A stretch of 6,809 nt of DNA, taken from positions 1-6,809 of the forward strand of contig QQUD01000655.1 of the NCBI GenBank assembly GCA_008501785.1, given 5' to 3'. This stretch comes from Chloroflexota bacterium. Its GTDB lineage: Bacteria > Chloroflexota > Anaerolineae > Promineifilales > Promineifilaceae. This document shows, piece by piece, positions 1 through 5,487 of this stretch (its first letter is position 1; the number at the start of each line of letters is the position of its first letter). The notes under the pieces are model-generated. The model saw only the letters and a list, made by a program, of their open reading frames with translations. It made no database searches and was not told the DNA's origin. The position numbers and the translations under genes were made by a program.

Positions 1-951
1 AATGACATGTCCAGTAATGTCTAAACCTTTTTGCCAGGTGAGGCGGGTAATCATAGCGATGAGGGGAATGTCATCCCGTTGTGGCAGGTTTGCACTGGCT
101 TGAAGCGCACGTCGGCTGTGGATTTTCGCTTCTAAATTATCAGCATCAAATGGGTTGGCAAGCGTTGGATCGGTACTGGGATTCCAGGCGTCGTAATCGA
201 TGCCGTTGATAATGCCATGTACATCAAAATGGCGGTGTCGCAGCAGGCTGTCTAAACCCGCACCCCCTTCAGGTGTCATAATTTCTTTGGCATAGGTGGG
301 GCTGACGGTGTTGACCATTGTCGCGTGGTAGATACCGCGGGCCATGAAGTTCATTTCTCCATAGGCCTCTTCAGCTAAGGAATGCGTAACTATTCCTAGA
401 TAATCGCATATTTCCCATTTAGCATTCCCCTGGATGGCTAGGTTGTGAATGGTGAAAACTGTGGAGATGCCTTTGAATCGCTCGTCGCCCTGGCCAGCAG
501 TGGAGAGCCAGGTGAGGGCTGGCCCTGTGTGCCAATCGTGAGCATGGACAATGTCGGGTTTCCAATTGATGAAGGATGCTAATTCTAATGCCGCCCGACT
601 GTAGAAGGCGAAGCGATATGGATCGTCCCAATAACCATAGATATTATCGCGGTTGAAGAGGTTGCTCTCGGCAATAAAGTAAATGGGTACTTCGCTATCG
701 GGCAGCTTGCCTTGGAATACACCAGCTTGAATGGGACCCGTGCCCATTGGCACAATCATAGAGCCGGACATTGGTTCTACGCCAGGGTAGCCAGATTCGA
801 TATTACGATAAGCGGGCATGACGACACGGACGTCGTGCCCCATGGCATGAAGCGCTTTGGGCAATGACCCACCGACATCACCCAACCCCCCTGTTTTTGC
901 AAAGGGGGCTACTTCAGCACTAAGGAAAAGAATCTTTCGTTTTTCAGCCAT
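1..951 (-). CDS. glgA: Glycogen (starch) synthase, N-terminal 317 residues; C-terminus beyond window
   Basis: This enzyme transfers glucose from ADP-glucose (or UDP-glucose) to the non-reducing end of a growing alpha-1,4-glucan in the cytoplasm. Translation from the ATG at 951 gives the GT5 family signature in order: KTGGLGDV at residues 19-26 (nucleotide-sugar binding loop), HAHDWHTG at 136-143, TIHNLAIQG at 167-175, NTVSPTYAKEI at 214-224, HGIINGIDYDAWNP at 245-258, and the start of the second Rossmann domain with TRLTWQKGLDI at 302-312. Family members are usually about 480 residues, so roughly 160 C-terminal residues, including the active-site glutamate region, lie off the left edge. The start is set by the MAEKRKILFLSAEVAPFAKTGG terminus typical of the family; a weak AAAGG lies about 8 bases upstream. 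It is divergent from the LysM gene. Unlike all the complete genes here it carries no copy of the ACGGCCGT palindrome. Confidence 0.96.
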   Translation of the reverse strand, partial: MAEKRKILFLSAEVAPFAKTGGLGDVGGSLPKALHAMGHDVRVVMPAYRNIESGYPGVEPMSGSMIVPMGTGPIQAGVFQGKLPDSEVPIYFIAESNLFNRDNIYGYWDDPYRFAFYSRAALELASFINWKPDIVHAHDWHTGPALTWLSTAGQGDERFKGISTVFTIHNLAIQGNAKWEICDYLGIVTHSLAEEAYGEMNFMARGIYHATMVNTVSPTYAKEIMTPEGGAGLDSLLRHRHFDVHGIINGIDYDAWNPSTDPTLANPFDADNLEAKIHSRRALQASANLPQRDDIPLIAMITRLTWQKGLDITGHVI

Positions 952-995
952 CTTGTCGCCTTTTGAATGAACAAAGTATTGATTTAACTGACCGT

Positions 996-1024
996 ATTGT
1001 CCCTGATTTTTGCTTGTTGTTCAA
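996..1024 (-). promoter_or_regulatory. Putative glgA promoter
   Basis: On the minus strand TTGAAC (1024-1019) is separated by 17 bases from GACAAT (1001-996). Each hexamer matches 4 of 6 bases of the sigma-70 consensus. The box lies about 45 bases upstream of the glgA ATG. It is pattern matching only, with no support for a transcription start. Confidence 0.3.
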
Positions 1025-1034
1025 ATTGAAACAT

Positions 1035-1090
1035 GAATGACACGAGTGGACGAATAAAGCGAATGTTTTGTTGGGATTTTCGTGTCATTC
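1035..1090. repeat. 11-bp inverted repeat with TTCGTG direct repeats in the divergent intergenic region
   Basis: GAATGACACGA (1035-1045) and TCGTGTCATTC (1080-1090) are perfect inverted copies separated by 34 bases. The right arm is part of a series of TTCGTG/TTCGTA units starting at 1079, 1088 and 1096, and the left arm has the same units on the other strand. It lies between two divergently transcribed genes (glgA and the LysM gene), so an operator is possible. Degenerate ATTCGTG-type intergenic repeats of no known function are an equally good explanation. The 214-base gap (952-1165) holds nothing else except the putative promoters. Confidence 0.5.
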
Positions 1091-1111
1091 GTATATTCGT
1101 GATTGTTGTTT

Positions 1112-1142
1112 TTGTGAAGCGTTGGTGGCTTTGATGTACAAT
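1112..1142 (+). promoter_or_regulatory. Putative promoter of the LysM gene
   Basis: TACAAT at 1137-1142 matches 5 of 6 bases of the -10 consensus. TTGTGA at 1112-1117 is a 4 of 6 match to -35, but the spacer is 19 bases, longer than the ideal 17. Transcription would begin near 1149 and leave a leader of about 17 bases that contains the Shine-Dalgarno sequence. Confidence 0.3.
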
Positions 1143-1165
1143 AAAGATCATATAGAGGAGATTGT

Positions 1166-1936
1166 ATGTCTGTACGTCGAATGCTGCCCTTTTTATTGAT
1201 AAATATTGTTGTTTCGGCTGTGGTGGTGTTGTTGATTTTGTATTGGTGGGAAAGTCGGAATGGAGATGTTGTGCAAGCGGTGGTGGCGGAAACGGCCGTT
1301 TCAACCCCCATCGCTTTTGAGACGGCTGCCATTGCTCAACAAGCTGCCCTTGCTGAAACATCTGCGCCGACTGCAACCGATGGACCGCCGCTTCATGTTG
1401 TACAGGCTGGAGATACGTTGGGGACCCTTAGCCAATTGTATGATGTATCGATAGATGACATTATGGCTGCGAATGGGATGTCTAACCCCAATTTAATCAG
1501 TATTGGACAGCAGTTGGTAATTCCGGTAAATGGATTGGAGACGCCAGAGCCGGTGGTGGTGGAAACGACCGTTCCCAACCAACTCCCAACCCCCATCGCT
1601 ACCGAACCCTTGCCAACTGGTGATGTTGTGATTGAAATATCACAAGTGATTGGTGTGGGGGACCTGGCGCAGGAAGCGGTGCAAATTCGCAATGTAGGCA
1701 GTAATCCGACTGCTTTGTTGGATTGGAAAGTTGCTGATCAAAATGGCAACTTTTACACATTTGGTCAGATTACTTTATTTGGGGATGGGGCTGGCATTCT
1801 TTTGCATAGTGAACCGGGGCAGGATGGTGCAACTGAAATGTATTGGGGCATGTCTGAACCGGTTTGGGAGTCAGGTGAAAAGGTGACATTGCTCAATGCG
1901 CAAGATGCAATTGTGGCGACTTTTGCTATACCGTAG
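1166..1936 (+). CDS. Membrane-anchored LysM and lamin-tail-like domain protein
   Basis: This 256-residue envelope protein is probably peptidoglycan- or glycan-associated. An N-terminal hydrophobic segment (residues 7-28, then WWESRNGD) acts as an uncleaved signal anchor with the bulk outside. A LysM domain spans about 76-120 (HVVQAGDTLGTLSQLYDVS, ending IGQQLVIP) and should bind GlcNAc-containing glycan. A Pro/Thr linker (about 125-151) leads to a C-terminal beta-sandwich resembling the lamin tail domain (153-256: VIEISQVIG, EAVQIRNVG, LLDWKVADQNG, VTLLNAQDAIVATF). The start is fixed by AGAGGAG at 1154-1160, five bases before the ATG. The protein carries one palindrome copy (ETAVS, residues 42-46) and a diverged copy (ETTVP, 133-137). 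No catalytic domain is visible. The gene is monocistronic, divergent from glgA and convergent with the next gene. The LysM call is firm; the LTD call is by motif resemblance. Confidence 0.9.
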   Translation: MSVRRMLPFLLINIVVSAVVVLLILYWWESRNGDVVQAVVAETAVSTPIAFETAAIAQQAALAETSAPTATDGPPLHVVQAGDTLGTLSQLYDVSIDDIMAANGMSNPNLISIGQQLVIPVNGLETPEPVVVETTVPNQLPTPIATEPLPTGDVVIEISQVIGVGDLAQEAVQIRNVGSNPTALLDWKVADQNGNFYTFGQITLFGDGAGILLHSEPGQDGATEMYWGMSEPVWESGEKVTLLNAQDAIVATFAIP

Positions 1937-1952
1937 TCGGTGAATGGTAAAT

Positions 1953-1981
1953 AGTGAACGGATTACTGATTACCGTTTACT
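1953..1981. terminator. Hairpin between convergent genes
   Basis: AGTGAACGG (1953-1961) pairs with CCGTTTACT (1973-1981) across an 11-base loop with one G-T position. It sits 17 bases after the LysM stop and overlaps the stop of the convergent membrane-protein gene (1963). Neither side has a clear T-run, so it is a weak candidate for a bidirectional terminator. The surrounding 1937-1985 is made of degenerate ACTGATTA/GTGAACGG-type repeats. Confidence 0.35.
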
Positions 1982-2457
1982 GATAACTTCTTCTCTCGTC
2001 TTACTAGGGTTGTGATGGCCCCGCCAAGGCCGATGATCAACAGGATGGGGGTTAGCACGAACCAGCCGATAAAGGGGGTGAGGCTGGCGATGATGATGAA
2101 AACGGCCGTTTTTAACCCCTCCTTCAACCCATTTCCACTCATTTCAGGATAAATTCGTTCACGCACCGTGACAACCATCCCACTCAGCCCAATGAGCGCC
2201 AGGCTACCTAATGCTAACAAAATGAGCAGCGCAATGAAGCCGCCTTCATCACCACTACTGGCAAAACTAGTGGCTAGAACGCCAAAAAAGAGCGCGTTGA
2301 CAAATCCGATGAGAAACGCACGTCCTGGGGCACGATTGATCACTTGGCGGGTGCGCTCAACCCGATTGGGTATCAGAAAAACCAACAGTATCAACAAAAA
2401 CGTGAGTGTGATGCTACTGATAAGTGTGATGAGAATAATGCTGATAAACTCGTTCAT
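1963..2457 (-). CDS. Polytopic membrane protein of unknown function, third gene after the sigma factor
   Basis: The product has 164 residues, mostly membrane. Hydrophobic segments lie at about 7-30, 46-66, 73-97 and 116-150 (the last long enough for two passes), giving four or five passes. Short polar loops carry NRVERTRQVINRAPGR after the first helix and VRERIYPEMSGNG before the last pair, followed by a charged tail RREKKLSVNGNQ. The pattern (P-x-RVER..I.RAPGRAFLIGF, then SLTPFIGW and a Gly-rich last helix) resembles membrane proteins found with bactofilin/polymer-forming proteins and anti-sigma genes. That is a resemblance from memory, not an assignment. The start is supported by AGAGGA at 2468-2463, five bases before the ATG. 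The gene follows the anti-sigma gene by 95 bases that contain repeat A, so it may be a separate transcript. One palindrome copy encodes KTAVF in the last hydrophobic region. Confidence 0.85.
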   Translation of the reverse strand: MNEFISIILITLISSITLTFLLILLVFLIPNRVERTRQVINRAPGRAFLIGFVNALFFGVLATSFASSGDEGGFIALLILLALGSLALIGLSGMVVTVRERIYPEMSGNGLKEGLKTAVFIIIASLTPFIGWFVLTPILLIIGLGGAITTLVRREKKLSVNGNQ

Positions 2458-2488
2458 GTGTGTCCTCTTTTTGAGTGCGTTCTTATCG

Positions 2489-2542
2489 TTCCGGAAGCTT
2501 TTATAGCTGTTATGAGAAGCATTGGTTTAATGCTTCCGGGAA
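2489..2542. repeat. Intergenic palindromic repeat, copy A
   Basis: The outer arms are TTCCGGAAGC (2489-2498) and GCTTCCGGGAA (2532-2542), nearly complementary with one extra G. An inner perfect hairpin is also present: GAAGCATT (2516-2523), loop GGTTT, AATGCTTC (2529-2536). The right part (2521-2542) matches copy B (3813-3834) at 21 of 22 bases in the same orientation. It starts 10 bases beyond the anti-sigma stop codon on the minus strand. It could act as an RNA hairpin that protects or terminates the sigma/anti-sigma transcript, although no T-run follows on that strand. Confidence 0.8.
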
Positions 2543-2552
2543 GATTTTGGGT

Positions 2553-3098
2553 TTAGCTTGATTCTTCGGTAAATAGCAGTCGGTTTCCGGCGAGCCAGGC
2601 CAGGAATGCCAAAGCCAGTAGCAAGCCCCATTGGTTTGTGGCGAGATCGATGGTTGGTGGGGTGAATTGTATTTGCTGCGAAACGGCCGTTATCCAAACC
2701 ATAACTTGAGCGCCAATATCGAATTGTGGCATAGTGATTTGGGAAAAGGCCGTAGACAATGCTGTGCGGCCTGCGGAAAGCCACGGCTGCCATTTGGGCC
2801 ATAACACAAAGCTCATTCCAATTGCAGCAACCAATTGTATGGCGGCCAGCCAGCGCACCCATGCGGGCATTACGGCCGTTTCTTCCCCCTCAATTTGTGC
2901 CACAATCGCAGCCGACAAATCGTTGGCAAGCGGTGCATCTGCAAGGCTGCCCAATGCTGAAAAAGCGAGCTGTAAATCAGCCAGCATCGCCTGTGCTTCT
3001 TCCGATTCAGCAAGCCATTGTTCCACCTGCTGCCGCGAAACCGCATCCAGCGTGCCGTCCAAATACTCGTTTAAGGTAAATTCATCAAACTGGTTCAT
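2553..3098 (-). CDS. Putative anti-sigma factor, membrane-bound, without zinc ligands
   Basis: This 181-residue protein is probably an inner-membrane anti-sigma factor that holds the adjacent ECF sigma. Residues 8-70 (LNEYLDGTLD, SRQQVEQWLAESEEAQAML, LAFSALG) have the pattern of the helical anti-sigma domain: a short acidic helix with LDG-x-L, an R-x-x-VE-x-WL helix, then a long helix. No His-x3-Cys-x2-Cys zinc motif is present, so it would be a zinc-free version. Transmembrane segments are predicted at about 79-99 and 157-173, placing about 57 residues outside between them and a short TEESS tail inside. The start lies 16 bases after the sigma stop with no clear ribosome site, suggesting coupled translation. 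Two exact palindrome copies encode EETAV and WITAV, and a one-mismatch copy encodes STAF. The function comes mainly from position next to sigma plus the N-terminal pattern. Confidence 0.8.
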   Translation of the reverse strand: MNQFDEFTLNEYLDGTLDAVSRQQVEQWLAESEEAQAMLADLQLAFSALGSLADAPLANDLSAAIVAQIEGEETAVMPAWVRWLAAIQLVAAIGMSFVLWPKWQPWLSAGRTALSTAFSQITMPQFDIGAQVMVWITAVSQQIQFTPPTIDLATNQWGLLLALAFLAWLAGNRLLFTEESS

Positions 3099-3109
3099 AA
3101 ATAGCCAGT

Positions 3110-3134
3110 AGCTGTTAGCTGATTGCTGACAGCT
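3110..3134. repeat. Hairpin at the sigma/anti-sigma junction
   Basis: AGCTGTTAGC (3110-3119) and GCTGACAGCT (3125-3134) form an inverted repeat with one non-Watson-Crick position and a five-base loop. It overlaps the last sigma codons and stop and lies just ahead of the anti-sigma start. Folding in the mRNA could tune how much anti-sigma is made relative to sigma. The sequence is also built of CAGC direct repeats, so it may be incidental. Confidence 0.4.
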
Positions 3135-3705
3135 TCTCTCCCTTCAACATGATTGCCAACTGTTTTCTAGCGCGAAATAGGTCGCTTTTGACGCTGCTTA
3201 ACGGCCGTTTTAACACCGCTGCCATCTCCTCATAACTTAGCTCTTGAAAGTGACGCAGTTCAATCGCGGCCCGGTAATTGGGGGACAAGGCCAAAATCGC
3301 CGAGCGCAGCAGCGCGTCTTGCTGCTGTTTTTCCATGGATTGCTCGGGCGTGGGCGATTCATTTGCCCAATTATCCATATCTGGCGTGTGGTCGTCAGCT
3401 TCATGTTTTGTATCGGTGACAACGACTTGTGTTTTGGTCTGCATTGAGCCAAGCTGGTTAAGGCAGTAGTTGGTGGTGATGCGCTTGATCCAGGGGGCAA
3501 ACGGCCGTTTGCTATCAAAGCGTGCCAATGCCCGATAGGCGCGTAAAAAAGCTTCCTGTGTCGCATCTTCAGCATCTCGTCGTCGCCCCATGAGCCGGTA
3601 AGCGACATTGAAAACGGCCGTTTGGTAGCGTTGTGCTAATATGCCAAATGCCATTGTGTCGCCTGCCTGTGCCCGTGTGATTAGCTCATGATCGGTTGCC
3701 GCCAT
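3115..3705 (-). CDS. ECF-family RNA polymerase sigma factor
   Basis: This 196-residue sigma-70 family extracytoplasmic-function factor directs RNA polymerase to alternative promoters. Region 2 covers about 5-75, with the core-binding and -10 recognition helix DAEDATQEAFLRAYRAL (44-60) followed by F-x-PWIKRITTNYCLNQL. A variable acidic linker (about 93-128) separates it from region 4 (about 130-186), with LSPNYRAAIELRHFQELSYEEM and the helix-turn-helix ending SVKSDLFRARKQL. The length suits a minimal ECF sigma without extra C-terminal domains. The start has AGGA seven bases upstream of the ATG at 3705. It is followed 16 bases later by the anti-sigma gene. Palindrome copies encode QTAVF (region 2.1), SKRPF (end of region 2) and LKRPL (in the region 4 helix-turn-helix), the latter two in the less common Arg-Pro frame. 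Confidence 0.95.
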   Translation of the reverse strand: MAATDHELITRAQAGDTMAFGILAQRYQTAVFNVAYRLMGRRRDAEDATQEAFLRAYRALARFDSKRPFAPWIKRITTNYCLNQLGSMQTKTQVVVTDTKHEADDHTPDMDNWANESPTPEQSMEKQQQDALLRSAILALSPNYRAAIELRHFQELSYEEMAAVLKRPLSSVKSDLFRARKQLAIMLKGEKLSAIS

Positions 3706-3721
3706 GTTGTCATCCTACACA

Positions 3722-3750
3722 CTATTACAGTCTGTTTTTTAAAAAGTTGC
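3722..3750 (-). promoter_or_regulatory. Putative ECF-type promoter upstream of the sigma gene
   Basis: On the minus strand GCAACTTTTT (3750-3741) carries the AAC core common in ECF -35 elements. GTAATAG (3728-3722) lies 16 bases after the GCAACT hexamer, a typical ECF spacing. Transcription would begin about 10 bases before the ribosome site AGGA. If real, this would let the sigma factor drive its own operon. This is inferred from motif shape only. Confidence 0.4.
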
Positions 3751-3777
3751 AAATTGGGGAGATGTTGTGCGTTTTAT

Positions 3778-3835
3778 TTTCCCGGAAGCTTTGGGATGTT
3801 GATGTTTGAAAGATTGGTTTAAAGCTTCCGGGAAA
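3778..3835. repeat. Intergenic palindromic repeat, copy B
   Basis: TTTCCCGGAAGCTTT (3778-3792) and AAAGCTTCCGGGAAA (3821-3835) are perfect 15-base inverted arms around a 28-base loop. Positions 3813-3834 match copy A at 21 of 22 bases, and the left arm matches as well. It starts 9 bases past the stop of the LTD lipoprotein gene on the minus strand, the same position copy A has relative to the anti-sigma stop. No T-run follows on the minus strand, so simple intrinsic termination is not obvious. The rest of the 139-base gap (3706-3844) holds only the sigma promoter candidate. Confidence 0.85.
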
Positions 3836-3844
3836 TTTGATGCA

Positions 3845-4498
3845 TCAGTCGGGACGTTTATCGAGGTTGGCACCGATGCGGATGTTGGAGCCGATTTTGC
3901 GAGGTCCGAGTTGGTAGTGGGTGGTGTGTTCCCATTCGGACGCGGTGTTTGTGTCTAGATGATTGGTGCGTATGAGCATGAGTCCTTCTTCGATGACGAA
4001 CGTGGGGGTTACGGCCGTTCCTGACCAGCCTGTTTGCGTACTGTTTCCATTTTTGTAGACGAGTACATCCACCACGTTTCCAGTACGGTCTAGCAGGATT
4101 ACTTGGCCGCCCATGTCGGTGAATGCGGGCCAGGTGCCGGACAGCTTTTCAATGAGTGGATTTGTCTCAATCAGTTCAAAATCGACCACAAACCGGTATC
4201 GTCGACTAAAGGCAGAGCCATTTTTGGTAAGCCAGAGGGGTTGTTGGGGATTGATGAGGGTGTTTGGGGGGAGAACGGCCGTTCTTGAATCCCCATCTGT
4301 TATTTGCCAGCCCCCAACATCGACGGGAATGGATTCTGTGTTGTAGAGGATGACTAGTTCATCTCTATTGGCCAGTTCAAATCCGTCATAAATAACACCA
4401 TCAATGAGGATAGTTGGTGGTGGTGGATTTATTTGTGAACAGGCGGAAACTAGGGTAAGCAAAATGAACCATGAAAAAAGAAATTCATACAATCGCAT
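3845..4498 (-). CDS. Lipoprotein with a lamin-tail-like (LTD) domain
   Basis: This 217-residue exported lipoprotein begins with MRLYEFLFSWFILLTLVSAC, a signal peptide ending in lipobox VSAC with the lipidated cysteine at residue 20. After a short Pro-rich spacer comes a beta-rich domain of LTD type: VIYDGFELANRDELVILYN, VDVGGWQITDGDS, then LINPQQPLWLTKNG, with a repeat of the strand pattern in GGQVILLDRTGNVVDVLVY. LTD domains in bacterial surface proteins are generally non-catalytic binding or adhesion modules. An ATG 198 bases further upstream is in frame, but the extension has no signal character and the lipobox would then be internal, so 4498 is preferred. No Shine-Dalgarno is present; TATAAT sits exactly where a leaderless transcript would need it. 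Palindrome copies encode SRTAVLP and GTAVTP. No nuclease or phospholipase domain is attached. Confidence 0.85.
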   Translation of the reverse strand: MRLYEFLFSWFILLTLVSACSQINPPPPTILIDGVIYDGFELANRDELVILYNTESIPVDVGGWQITDGDSRTAVLPPNTLINPQQPLWLTKNGSAFSRRYRFVVDFELIETNPLIEKLSGTWPAFTDMGGQVILLDRTGNVVDVLVYKNGNSTQTGWSGTAVTPTFVIEEGLMLIRTNHLDTNTASEWEHTTHYQLGPRKIGSNIRIGANLDKRPD

Positions 4499-4504
4499 GG
4501 ATGA

Positions 4505-4510
4505 ATTATA
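4505..4510 (-). promoter_or_regulatory. Perfect -10 box (TATAAT) of the LTD lipoprotein gene, leaderless arrangement
   Basis: TATAAT on the minus strand ends six bases before the ATG at 4498. With the usual -12 to -7 placement, the first transcribed base would be the A of the start codon. No clear -35 hexamer is found at 17 bases. The absence of any ribosome site supports leaderless translation. Confidence 0.5.
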
Positions 4511-4558
4511 GCTAGGTTTACAGTAAATTGTGGCAGCTAGCTCACAATAGGGAGGTGG

Positions 4559-4593
4559 CAAAAAAGAAGCTCCGGTGTGGGGTGCCGGAGCTT
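4559..4593 (-). terminator. Intrinsic terminator of the EAD/zinc-ribbon operon
   Basis: On the minus strand AAGCTCCGG (4593-4585), a nine-base loop and CCGGAGCTT (4575-4567) form a perfect 9-bp GC-rich stem followed by C and a run of six T. This is a classic Rho-independent terminator. It lies about 160 bases beyond the stop of the zinc-ribbon gene, so the transcript would have a long 3' untranslated region that includes the 4706-4740 palindrome. Confidence 0.8.
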
Positions 4594-4705
4594 TCTTAAG
4601 GAAGGAGGAGGAAAACGAGTTGTCGCTTATTGATGGATATAGTAAAGATTTTTGGGGTTTAAGTAAATGGGATGATGTTGCCAGGACAGAGGTCACGGTC
4701 GTTTT

Positions 4706-4740
4706 TAGGTGCGCTGCCCTTCTGAAGTGCGACGCACCTA
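4706..4740. repeat. Imperfect long palindrome downstream of the zinc-ribbon gene
   Basis: AGGTGCGCTGCCCTTC (4707-4722) and GAAGTGCGACGCACCT (4724-4739) are inverted copies with three mismatches and a one-base centre, flanked by T and A that also pair. It begins 13 bases after the stop at 4753 on the minus strand. It is followed by an A-run, not a T-run, so it is not a standard terminator on that strand. It looks like a member of an intergenic palindromic repeat family. The remainder of 4594-4752 holds a purine-rich stretch at 4598-4615 and nothing else I can support. Confidence 0.65.
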
Positions 4741-4752
4741 GTTGGCTGTCAT

Positions 4753-5484
4753 CTATAAATCTGTGAAGCGGGAGTCGTCCAAACTTTGTTTTAGATTGTC
4801 GTCTGGATTTGGTTGCAGGGTGGGGGAAACGGCCGTTTCCATTTCATCCAGCGCCGCGTTCAAGTCATCAGGGTTTGCACGATGGACGATGCCCCATTTG
4901 CCACAGTGAGGGCAGCGGTCGGCTCGTACCGTTATTAAACGCAGACTCCATAGGTGAATAGCGTAAGGTTCTCCACATTTTGGGCAAAATGTGCCGCCTA
5001 ACGGACCATCCACGACAGGTTTTCCCGATTTGCGGCGGCCTCGATTGGCAATCCATGAAGTGATAAGACCTCCACCCAAACTCAATACGAGAATGGGAAC
5101 GATGATCATTAATGCTGTATTTGTGCTTTTGCTGGCAGAGATAAATTGGCGTTGGATTTGATTGGAAATCAGTGCCTGTCCATCATTTGTATAGCCAACA
5201 GCTTTCATGGTATGCGGCCCGATTTCAAAATTGCTGGTACGAAATTGGAATCGATAAGGTGTTTCATTATCTTCACCAATCAAAACATCATCAATGAAAA
5301 ACTCCACGCGTTGCAAGGTGGCTGGCCCATCAACACGAAATGAGAAGGTGCCGCGCATTTGTGTGCCGAAACTGCTGCCAAAATCACGGTTCAGGCGGAG
5401 AGATAGCTGGTTTTCTTGGGCGAAAACGGCCGTTGCCGTGAAGAGGATAGCAACGAATATGAGGAAAAAACGAATTGGTTTCAT
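4753..5484 (-). CDS. Secreted Ig-like / transmembrane / cytosolic zinc-ribbon protein
   Basis: The product has 243 residues and spans the membrane once after a cleavable signal peptide (1-22, ending TAVFAQ). Outside, residues about 28-115 form a bacterial Ig-like fold (LQRVEFFIDDVLIGED, TPYRFQF, IGPHTMKAVGYTNDG) like those in adhesins and carbohydrate-active proteins. A transmembrane helix at about 123-146 is followed by a basic stop-transfer stretch ANRGRRKSGK. The cytosolic part holds a zinc ribbon with CPKCGEP (167-173) and CPHCGKW (191-197), then an acidic tail rich in Asp/Asn. The start lies three bases after the stop of the upstream gene with no ribosome site, so translation is probably coupled. 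The layout suggests a sensor or scaffold linking an outer ligand to an inner partner, most likely the EAD protein. Palindromes encode ATAVFAQ at the signal cleavage site and METAVSP in the tail. No named family is recognised for the whole chain. Confidence 0.88.
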   Translation of the reverse strand: MKPIRFFLIFVAILFTATAVFAQENQLSLRLNRDFGSSFGTQMRGTFSFRVDGPATLQRVEFFIDDVLIGEDNETPYRFQFRTSNFEIGPHTMKAVGYTNDGQALISNQIQRQFISASKSTNTALMIIVPILVLSLGGGLITSWIANRGRRKSGKPVVDGPLGGTFCPKCGEPYAIHLWSLRLITVRADRCPHCGKWGIVHRANPDDLNAALDEMETAVSPTLQPNPDDNLKQSLDDSRFTDL

Positions 5485-5487
5485 GGG

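Noticed and set aside
984..1376. Minus-strand frames across the glgA/LysM intergenic region
   Set aside because: They run through the LysM signal anchor and the intergenic inverted repeat and have compositions typical of non-coding reads.
2489..2542. Repeat A as a standard intrinsic terminator for the sigma operon
   Set aside because: The minus strand has no T-run after either stem. Only the 4593-4559 hairpin meets that standard.
2527..3111. Alternative frames over the anti-sigma gene on both strands
   Set aside because: The 3098-2553 frame has the anti-sigma helix pattern and two membrane segments and follows sigma closely. The others lack any feature.
4499..4696. In-frame 66-residue upstream extension of the LTD lipoprotein
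   Set aside because: It would bury the lipobox signal peptide at residue 67 onward, has no signal or domain character, and spans the operon terminator hairpin. The start at 4498 fits a normal lipoprotein.
4620..4766. Possible small plus-strand gene with TTG start after a strong purine-rich ribosome-like site (AAGGAAGGAGGAGG, 4598-4611)
   Set aside because: The predicted 48-residue product has no recognisable features. The frame runs through the long palindrome and into the stop of the opposite gene, and no promoter is visible. The purine tract may be incidental.
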